Positions 57,505 to 64,000 of a stretch of 64,000 bases of DNA are shown in pieces. The position numbers and the translations under genes are program-made. Source of the stretch: an uncultured Rhodocyclaceae bacterium (GTDB taxonomy: Bacteria; Pseudomonadota; Gammaproteobacteria; Burkholderiales; Rhodocyclaceae); contig CAJQTY010000001.1 of NCBI GenBank assembly GCA_907163075.1, positions 2,852,001 through 2,916,000 of the forward strand, given 5' to 3'. Positions within the stretch are counted from its first letter, which is position 1. The number at the start of each line of letters is the position of its first letter. The notes below the pieces were generated by a model. It made no database searches. It was not told the DNA's origin and was given only the letters and a program-made list of their open reading frames with translations.

Positions 57505-58313
57505 TCGAATACAGCCCCATCGCCGAATCCAGGAACTTCATCGTTCTGGACAAATACACCCAGGAATGGAAGGTCAGCGAAAGCTATCAGAGCGAATACG
57601 ATCTGGAGCGGGAGTTCATTCAGGATTTGCAAAATCAGGGTTATGAATACCTGCCCGGCCTGAACACCCCCGAAGCCTTGCTCGCCAATGTGCGCCTGCA
57701 GTTGCAAACCCTCAATAACGTGCAGTTTGCTGACGGCGAGTGGCTGCGCTTTGTGGAGACGTTTCTGGACAAACCCAGCGATAGCATCGTCGATAAAACC
57801 CGCAAGATTCACGACGACTACATCCACGACTTTGTCTTTGACGATGGCCGCATCCAGAATATCTACCTGCTGGACAAGAAGAATATCGCCCGCAACAAGG
57901 TGCAGGTGATCAAGCAGTTTGAGAAAACGGGCAGCCACGCCAATCGCTATGACGTGACGATCTTGGTCAATGGCCTGCCGCTGGTGCAGGTGGAATTAAA
58001 AAAGCGCGGGGTGGCGATTCGCGAAGCCTTCAATCAGGTGCACCGTTACAGCAAGGAAAGCTTCAACAGCGAGCATTCTCTGTTCAAGTATCTGCAACTG
58101 TTCGTGATCTCCAACGGCACCGACAGCCGTTACTTTGCCAACACCACACAGCGCAACAAGAACAGCTTCGACTTCACCATGAACTGGGCGAAGGCGGACA
58201 ACAGCCTGATCAAAGATCTGAAGGACTTCACGGCCACGTTCTTCCAGAAGCACACCTTGCTCAATGTGCTACTGCACTACTCGGTGTTTATGTCAGCAAC
58301 ACGCTGCTGGTGA
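57501..58313 (+). pseudogene. hsdR: Type I restriction HsdR, N-terminal nuclease part (frameshifted)
   Basis: The 270-residue frame carries the endonuclease domain: Asp151 (NRYDVTIL), Glu165-x-Lys167 (VQVELKKRG) and the QxxxY motif Gln179-Tyr183 (NQVHRY). It then ends in an unrelated tail (VFMSATRCW) at 58313. One missing base near 58291 (between GTGTTT and ATGTCAGC) would restore the normal reading [16 protein letters not shown]. Thus the gene is broken here, or translated in two pieces through the TGATG overlap. ATG 57501 overlaps the prrC stop. Confidence 0.85.
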
Positions 58314-60598
58314 TGCGCCCATACCAGATTGCCGCCACGGAGCGCATTTTGTGGAAGATCAATAGCGCGTATCAGGCCAAAAACTGGAACCAGCTTGAGG
58401 GTGGTGGTTTCATCTGGCACACCACCGGCTCGGGCAAGACCCTGACCAGTTTCAAGGCGGCGCGTCTCGCCACGGAGCTGGAGTTCATTGACAAGGTGTT
58501 TTTCGTGGTGGACCGCAAGGATCTGGACTACCAGACCATGAAGGAATACCAGCGCTTTTCACCGGACAGCGTGAACGGCTCGGACAGCACGGCGGGCCTG
58601 AAACGCAATCTGGAGAAGGACGACAACAAGATCGTCGTCACCACCATCCAGAAGCTCAACAACCTGATGAAGAGCGAAACTGACTTGCCCATCTATGGTA
58701 AGCAGGTGGTGTTCATTTTTGATGAATGCCACCGCAGTCAGTTTGGCGAGGCGCAGAAGAACCTGAAGAAGAAGTTCAAGAAGTTCTATCAGTTTGGTTT
58801 TACCGGCACGCCGATCTTCCCCGAGAACGCGCTGGGCGCTGAAACTACGGCCAGCGTGTTTGGGCGGGAACTGCATTCGTATGTGATCACTGATGCCATT
58901 CGTGACGAAAAGGTGCTGAAGTTCAAGGTGGATTACAACGATGTGCGCCCGCAGTTCAAAGCCATCGAAACCGAACAGGACGAGAAAAAACTGAGCGCGG
59001 CGGAGAACAAGCAGGCCCTGCTGCACCCCGACCGCATTCGCGAGATCACCCAATACATCCTGAACAATTTCCGGCAGAAAACCCACCGCCTGCAGGTGGG
59101 CAACAACGGTTTCAATGCCATGTTCGCGGTCAGCAGCGTGGATGCCGCCAAGTTGTATTACGAGTCTTTCAGGGAACTGCAGAAGGGCAGCGACAAACCA
59201 CTGAGGGTGGCCACCATCTTCTCTTTCGCCGCCAACGAAGAGCAGGAGGCGATTGGCGACATTCAGGACGAAAGTTTTGATGTTTCCGCCATGAACAGCA
59301 GCGCCAAAGAGTTCTTGAGCGCGGCCATCGCGGACTACAACGCGCTGTTCAAAACCAACTTCAGCGTCGATAGCAATGGCTTCCAGAACTATTACCGCGA
59401 TCTGGCTAAACAGGTCAAAGCCAAAGAAATCGACCTGCTGATCGTGGTGGGCATGTTCCTGACAGGCTTTGATGCCCCAACGCTCAACACGCTGTTTGTG
59501 GACAAAAACCTGCGCTACCACGGGCTGATGCAGGCCTTCTCGCGCACCAACCGCATTTTTGACGCCACCAAAACTTTCGGCAACATCGTCACCTTCCGCG
59601 ATCTGGAACAGGCGACCATCGATGCCATCACACTGTTCGGTGACAAGAACACCAAGAACGTGGTGCTGGAGAAGAGCTACAAGGAATACATGGAAGGCTT
59701 CACCGATGTGGTCACCGGTGAAGCGCGGCGTGGCTTTGTCGAGGTGGTGAAGGAACTGGAAACGCGCTTTCCCGACCCGGCCGCCATTGAAAAGGAAGCT
59801 GACAAGAAGGCGTTCGCCAAGCTATTTGGCGAGTATTTGCGCGTCGAAAACGTGCTGCAAAACTATGACGAGTTCGCTAGCCTGAAGGAATTGCAAAGCG
59901 TCGACATGACCGACCCGGCAGCGGTGGAGGCGTTCAAGGCCAAACACTATCTGACTGATGACGATCTGACCGCACTGGCAGCTATCACGCTCCCGGCGGA
60001 GCGGAAGATCCAGGATTACCGCTCCACCTACAACGATGTACGCGACTGGTTGCGCCGGGAGAAATCTTCCGCCGAGAGGGAAAAATCCACCATCGACTGG
60101 GATGACGTGGTGTTTGAGGTGGATCTGCTCAAATCACAGGAAATCAATCTGGATTACATCCTGGAACTGATCTTCGAGCACAACAAGAAGATCAAGAGCA
60201 AGTCGGAACTTGTTGATGAAGTTCGCCGCGTGATTCGCGCAAGCCTGGGTAACCGCGCCAAAGAGAACTTACTGGTGGACTTTATCAATCAGACTGATCT
60301 CGACCAGCTAGGCGACAAGGCCAGTGTGATTGACGCCTTCTTCACCTTTGCCCAAGCGGAGCAGCAGCGTGAGGCACAAGACTTGATCAGCGCCGAGAAT
60401 CTGAATGCAGAGGCAGCGCGACGCTATATCACCACCTCGCTGAAGCGGGAATTTGCCAGTGACAGTGGCACTGAGTTGAATGCCGTTCTGCCCAAGATGA
60501 GCCCGCTGAATCCGCAATACCTGACCAAAAAGCAAAGCGTTTTCCAGAAAATCGCTGCTTTTGTCGAGAAGTTCAAGGGCGTGGGCGGGCAGGTCTGA
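58310..60598 (+). pseudogene. hsdR: Type I restriction HsdR, helicase and C-terminal part (frameshifted)
   Basis: The 762-residue frame continues HsdR: Walker A HTTGSGKT (Lys43), DECH box at residues 138-141, motif [11 protein letters not shown], motif [15 protein letters not shown], and the C-terminal helical domain that binds the methyltransferase. It can start from GTG 58310 or ATG 58313; the latter overlaps the TGA of the N-terminal frame. All helicase motifs are intact, so if both parts were made and joined non-covalently some translocation could remain. Confidence 0.85.
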
Positions 60599-60601
60599 GA
60601 T

Positions 60602-60724
60602 ATGAGTATGAGCAGACTCTCGATCATCCGCACCGTATGGGCTTTTGCCAACTACATCGTCACGCCCGGTATCGCTGCCAACTGCCGGCTTGCCGCGTTG
60701 CTGATTGAGAAGGGGGTGGTGTAA
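60602..60724 (+). CDS. Very small possible protein between hsdR and the next gene
   Basis: A 40-codon frame from ATG 60602 (MSMSRLSIIRTVWAFANYIV...) begins four bases after the hsdR stop and its TAA overlaps the next ATG (TAATG). Spacing suggests coupling, but there is no good Shine-Dalgarno and no family resemblance, so it may be a remnant. Confidence 0.35.
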   Translation: MSMSRLSIIRTVWAFANYIVTPGIAANCRLAALLIEKGVV

Positions 60725-61554
60725 TGGCCTTCAGCCCAACCTGGTTCTTGCTGGAGCAGGAGGGGCTGTTGGCCCAGGCATGTCTCTGCAACGGTCTGAC
60801 GGCATTGCGCCGTGCCAATCTCGGCGACAAGAAGGGGCTGTTCTATTCGGCGTTTTTCGAACTGTCGATTGGTTTCGAGCGGGTGCTGAAGCTGATACTG
60901 ATCCTCGACCACATGGCGCGCAATCAACTGGTTCCGCCAGACAGCAAGACTGTCGAGGATTACGGTCACAAACTCCGTTCCCTCTTCGATGCCGCAAAGG
61001 GGGTTTGCGCCGCTCACGGCGTGACTGCGCTGGATGCGTTTCAACCGAATTCGTTGCCGATTGCCATCCTGGGTTTCCTGGATGATTTCGCGCATCCAGG
61101 CGGTCGCTATTCCAACATCAATAAATTGACAGGTCATAAGCATCAGATAATGGTTGACCCCATCGCGCAGTGGGGCGAGATTGCCAATCGGATCATGCGC
61201 GAGCACGCCACGCCCAAAGATCGCCAACGTGCCCAATTGAATGGGCTGGTGGCGAGCGCAGCATTCGGTGATGCAGCAGCGAGCCTGATCAGTGACCTCA
61301 ACCAGCAGCCGATGGATGCGGTGCCGCAGCATGTGCGAGCGTCGGAGCTGGATACCGCCGCCAAGCACGCCATCTATGCCTTGGTGACATTGATTTCCGC
61401 CCTGCGCGAGGTGATTGACTCCCTTTGCGACAGCGCATGGGCGGCCAATCCTCCAGGAAAAGCCAGTTTGGCTGAGGTGCCGGACATGAAGGAGTTTTTC
61501 CAGTTTGCTTGGGCTGACCGGCAGTATGTGATGAGAAAGCGGCAGTGGTCATGA
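60724..61554 (+). CDS. Hypothetical helical protein in the defence operon
   Basis: The 276-residue product is predicted almost all helical. Its N-terminal part (FYSAFFELSIGFERVLKLIL, ILDHMAR) is of the kind seen in HEPN-like and abortive-infection proteins, but no unambiguous HEPN catalytic motif is seen. The position between hsdR and DUF4062/AlbA_2 genes suggests a defence role. Confidence 0.65.
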   Translation: MAFSPTWFLLEQEGLLAQACLCNGLTALRRANLGDKKGLFYSAFFELSIGFERVLKLILILDHMARNQLVPPDSKTVEDYGHKLRSLFDAAKGVCAAHGVTALDAFQPNSLPIAILGFLDDFAHPGGRYSNINKLTGHKHQIMVDPIAQWGEIANRIMREHATPKDRQRAQLNGLVASAAFGDAAASLISDLNQQPMDAVPQHVRASELDTAAKHAIYALVTLISALREVIDSLCDSAWAANPPGKASLAEVPDMKEFFQFAWADRQYVMRKRQWS

Positions 61555-61586
61555 CCACCGTCGTCGGATAAAGGACTCGATACGAA

Positions 61587-62225
61587 ATGGCAAAGAAGAA
61601 ACCACTGATCGTCATGGTCTCCTCGACGGTGTACGGCGTCGAGGAACTGCTGGAGCGTATCTACGCCATCCTGACCCGCTTCGGCTATGAAGTCTGGATG
61701 TCGCACAAGGGCACTGTGCCGGTGATCTCGACCAAGAGCGCGTTCGAAAATTGTCTCCATGCCGTTGAGCAGTGCGATCTGTTTTTGAACTTGATCACGA
61801 CGCACTACGGGTCAGGCAAGGAAGATGCAGCGTCAAGATCGATTACGCACGAAGAGTTGCTGCACGCCATCGACCTGAACAAGCCCCGCTGGATTCTGGC
61901 GCATGATCAGGTGGTTTTTGCACGCACACTGCTCAGTAACGTGGGTTACGACTCTGCCAAGAAACGCGCAGAGCTGAAAGTGAAGCGCAACCCTGTTATC
62001 GATGATCTGCGGGTTATCGATATGTACGAGGCGGCCATCCGCCACGAGGTGCAAGTTGCAGATCGCAAAGGCAACTGGGTACAAAAGTTTGTGACGGCTG
62101 ACGATGCTCAGTTGTACGCCAGTGCACAGTTCTACCGCTATCAAGAGGTAGAGCGTTTCCTTGAGGAGCATTTCAAAAATCAGGCTGCGGTGGCGCAGCG
62201 TGTTGCGCAGGAGAAAAAGCCATGA
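61587..62225 (+). CDS. DUF4062 protein
   Basis: The 212-residue product has the DUF4062 start VMVSSTVYGVEELLERIYAI, then GYEVWMSHKGTVPV and the nucleotide-binding-like CDLFLNLITTHYG, a Rossmann-like (SIR2/TIR-like) fold. DUF4062 proteins are common in bacterial defence islands. AGGA precedes the ATG, and its stop overlaps the next gene by four bases (ATGA), which suggests joint function. Confidence 0.85.
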   Translation: MAKKKPLIVMVSSTVYGVEELLERIYAILTRFGYEVWMSHKGTVPVISTKSAFENCLHAVEQCDLFLNLITTHYGSGKEDAASRSITHEELLHAIDLNKPRWILAHDQVVFARTLLSNVGYDSAKKRAELKVKRNPVIDDLRVIDMYEAAIRHEVQVADRKGNWVQKFVTADDAQLYASAQFYRYQEVERFLEEHFKNQAAVAQRVAQEKKP

Positions 62226-63634
62226 TCCCGGATCTCATCAGGAAGCAAATTCGCCAGGGTGAAGGCAACGGCACCGAATTCAAGACCGACATCCGCAACC
62301 TGGAAACCATCGCCAGAACGGTCTGCGCGTTTTTGAACACGCTGGGCGGCACGGTATTTTGTGGCGTGGATGATAAAGGCAAGCTTATCGGAGTGGAGGA
62401 TGCCAAAGACCACGTCCAAAAAATTCATGCACATCTACTGGATAGCATCACGCCGAAAGCCCTGTTTACGGTCAATATTGATGATGAAGATGGCAAGTCC
62501 ATCCTTTCCATAGAGGTCCCGGAGGGCAAAGATCGCCCTTACGTGTTTGCTGGCAGTGTCTACGTGCGTGAGGGCAGTAGCACCCGGATGGCGGATGCTG
62601 AAAAGCTGCGCAACATGGTTCAGTCGAAATCTGCGGCGGCTGAGCGTTGGGAGCGGCGGCCATCGATGGCCATGGAAGAAGTTGATCTGGATCGGGACGA
62701 GATTCGTCGCACGGCGAAGCAGGCCAAGGAATCCGGTCGTTTTGCGTTCGCTAATGAGGCTGACGATATTGAGATTTTGCAGGCGCTGGCCGTTTATTCG
62801 GCGAAAGGTTTTACCCAGGCGGCCGACGTCTTGTTTGCAAAAAATCCTGCACTTCGCCACCCGCAAACTCGGGTTCGGGTCACCCGCTTTGCATCGGACA
62901 AAAGTGGTGATGCCTATCTGGATGATCGGATGCTGCAGGGGCCGCTGGTCAAGGTATTTGAGCAGGCTTTTGAAATTCTGTCGCAGCACGTTCGCTGGGA
63001 GGCTCGTTTCCAGTCTGGCGATGTGCGCCGCACTGATCGGCCTGAATATCCCTTTGAGGCCTTGCGTGAGGGGTTGGTCAATGCGTTTGCGCACCGTGAT
63101 TATTCCGGATTTTCCGGAGGCGTGACGGTGGGCATCTATCCGAATCGAATCGAGATCTGGAATTCCGGGCACTTCCCGGAGGGGCTGCAACCTTCTGACC
63201 TGAAGAAAAACCATCCCTCGCTGCCGACCAACCCGGACATCGCTCACGTGTTCTACCTGCGCGGCTTGATGGAACGAATCGGGCGCGGAGGCCAGTTGAT
63301 AATCAATGCCTGTCAGGATCACAGCCTGCCTGCACCGAAGTGGATTGATCGACCAACTGGGGTTACGCTCACGATTTTCGGGCGGACCGGGCATGAGGCA
63401 GAACTCCTGTCCCCCAATCCCCGCCAGCAGGCCTTGCTAGCGCAACTAGGGCGTGGGGAACAAATTCGCCCTGGCGAATACCACCAACGGTTTGCAACGG
63501 AAGTCTCGGATCGGCAGGCACGTCGTGACCTGGTTGAGTTGGAAGAAGCGGGCTTGCTCTTGCGCATTGGCAAGGGTGCCGGAACCGTTTTCCAGCGAAC
63601 AGACCGGACATGGCCGGACGGCAACCGGACATGA
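62222..63634 (+). CDS. AlbA_2 (Schlafen-like) and HATPase domain protein
   Basis: The 470-residue product has an N-terminal AlbA_2/Schlafen-type domain (EFKTDIRNLETIARTVCAFL, GGTVFCGVDDKGKLIGVEDA), then a GHKL ATP-binding domain of the HATPase_c_4 type (FEALREGLVNAFAHRDYSGF, IEIWNSGHFPEGL, GLMERIGRGGQLI) and a C-terminal winged HTH (TEVSDRQARRDLVELEEAG). Such proteins act as regulators or as parts of defence systems; nuclease activity is possible. It is the last gene of the island; 366 bp without a gene follow. Confidence 0.85.
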   Translation: MIPDLIRKQIRQGEGNGTEFKTDIRNLETIARTVCAFLNTLGGTVFCGVDDKGKLIGVEDAKDHVQKIHAHLLDSITPKALFTVNIDDEDGKSILSIEVPEGKDRPYVFAGSVYVREGSSTRMADAEKLRNMVQSKSAAAERWERRPSMAMEEVDLDRDEIRRTAKQAKESGRFAFANEADDIEILQALAVYSAKGFTQAADVLFAKNPALRHPQTRVRVTRFASDKSGDAYLDDRMLQGPLVKVFEQAFEILSQHVRWEARFQSGDVRRTDRPEYPFEALREGLVNAFAHRDYSGFSGGVTVGIYPNRIEIWNSGHFPEGLQPSDLKKNHPSLPTNPDIAHVFYLRGLMERIGRGGQLIINACQDHSLPAPKWIDRPTGVTLTIFGRTGHEAELLSPNPRQQALLAQLGRGEQIRPGEYHQRFATEVSDRQARRDLVELEEAGLLLRIGKGAGTVFQRTDRTWPDGNRT

Positions 63635-63930
63635 TCCGGACATCAATCACCTTTCGGTCTGTGCGTGGAGAAAGTGCCTAACTCACTGCCAGGAAAAGAA
63701 AAACTCGCCTTTCTGGCCGATGCGCATACTGACGGAAAGCACCGAACCGGACATGCCCGGACATCGACGGTATCTCGTGTCTACCAACGACACGTCGTGC
63801 GGTGAAACTGCCGAGCAATCCTCGGCAGTTCAGCGCGAGCCCTCAGAGCTACTCAGCAATGCTCATTGGCCCCAATAGCGAGTGGTTCGGTAGTAAACTG
63901 CACACCACCACCATTCCAAAGCCCGGACAT
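63604..63930. repeat. CCGGACAT repeats with helical spacing at the right end of the island
   Basis: CCGGACAT occurs at 63604, 63625, 63636, 63747, 63757 and 63923. Within clusters the spacing is 21, 11 and 10 bases, i.e. whole helical turns. The first three overlap the end of the preceding gene; the last is inside the flanking direct repeat, and the left repeat has one copy at 44592. Possible binding sites of the recombinase or its directionality factor. Confidence 0.55.
63776..63830. repeat. Two inverted repeats near the right border
   Basis: CGTGTC / GACACG with a seven-base loop (63776-63794), and AACTGCCGAG / CTCGGCAGTT with a five-base loop (63806-63830). No T tract follows the second hairpin, but it could still serve as a terminator for the defence operon on the plus strand. 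Confidence 0.6.
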
Positions 63931-64000
63931 GCTCCGGGTTTTTTTATGCCCGCGAAGGGCCAGCAGTGGCGGGGCTTCGCGGGCGGTGCGAAATTCGATG
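63919..64000. repeat. Right copy of the island-flanking direct repeat (cut by window end)
   Basis: Matches 44588-44669 at 75 of 82 positions in the same orientation, again with the GCCCGG/CCGGGC hairpin and T run. No tRNA gene precedes it here. The repeat continues to the last base of the window, so its full extent is unknown. Candidate att site or the left end of a second, related element. Confidence 0.8.

Larger units (their letters stand above)
44580..63918. mobile_element. Genomic island next to tRNA-Ala: serine-recombinase element carrying a prr-like defence locus
   Basis: Between the tRNA-Ala gene and an imperfect copy of its downstream flank at 63919 lie about 19.3 kb. The minus-strand half carries recombinase, DUF2924, DUF3987, AlpA-like and DUF3489 genes plus repeats. 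The plus-strand half carries the type I restriction/PrrC locus and further putative defence genes. Transfer genes are not visible, so it is an integrative element or a remnant rather than a complete conjugative element. The exact right border is unclear because the repeat is cut by the window end. Confidence 0.8.

Noticed and set aside
60724..61554. HEPN ribonuclease assignment for the 276-aa protein
   Set aside because: The helical start resembles HEPN, but the only R-x4-H match (RIMREH) lacks the usual polar residue after Arg and is not in an expected place, so I leave the function open.
63453..63878. 141-codon plus-strand frame at the right end
   Set aside because: Overlaps the end of the AlbA_2/HATPase gene in another frame and runs through the CCGGACAT and hairpin repeats; no start signal or family.
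63880..63921. Second tRNA 3' end before the right repeat
   Set aside because: CCACCACCA occurs just upstream, but no T arm or acceptor complement can be formed, so it is not a tRNA remnant I can support.

Overview
The window looks like the chromosome of a betaproteobacterium, probably of the Rhodocyclales (Dechloromonas/Azonexus/Propionivibrio-like). The reasons are the spc/alpha ribosomal order ending in rpoA-rplQ, the coaE-zapD-yacG cluster, a Nudix/thiamine-phosphate-synthase fusion beside a DUF815 ATPase, and the ssb-MFS-uvrA cluster. This is inferred from gene content and order, not from a search.

Layout of the core part (1-44.6 kb). Positions 1-6768 hold the end of the spc operon and the alpha operon (rpsH tail, rplF, rplR, rpsE, rpmD, rplO, secY, infA, rpmJ, rpsM, rpsK, rpsD, rpoA, rplQ), closed by a strong intrinsic terminator. 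Positions 6896-8313 are a scar of nested insertion-sequence remnants (IS4, IS256 and IS3 types). Next comes a beta-oxidation pair (FadN-type dehydrogenase/hydratase and thiolase) with a clear promoter and a PsrA-like operator. A housekeeping stretch follows: DUF2802, two SPOR proteins, a TPR protein, RidA, RecG, a large lipoprotein, VOC, an Asp-box repeat protein paired with a MoaD/ThiS-like protein, an aldo-keto reductase, a radical-SAM/B12 protein, an EEP nuclease, TrpB2, coaE-zapD-yacG, Nudix-ThiE, DUF815, mltA, an amt gene with sigma-54 and NtrC sites, a complete dipeptide-type ABC transporter with an RpiR regulator, ssb, MFS, uvrA and an HU gene.

From 44504 on, a tRNA-Ala(CGC) gene is followed at once by a genomic island that runs to about 63.92 kb, where the sequence just downstream of the tRNA reappears as an imperfect direct repeat (75 of 82 bases, cut by the window end). 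The left half of the island is one long minus-strand set of tightly overlapping genes. It encodes an HTH partner, a large serine recombinase, DUF2924, several unknown proteins, a DUF3987 ATPase split in two at an A8 run, an AlpA-like protein and a DUF3489 protein, and it includes a 590-bp gene-free block full of short direct and inverted repeats.

The right half is plus-strand cargo. An HTH protein is followed by an HsdM fused to half an HsdS, a PrrC-type anticodon nuclease, and HsdR broken into two frames. Behind them lie an unknown 276-aa protein, a DUF4062 protein and an AlbA_2/HATPase (Schlafen/RecG-like) protein. The order M-S-PrrC-R is that of the E. coli prr (EcoprrI) locus, in which a latent tRNA-cleaving toxin is held by a type I restriction enzyme. 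Here the guarding enzyme is altered in two ways: M and half-S are fused, and R is frameshifted. This is the most interesting system in the window.
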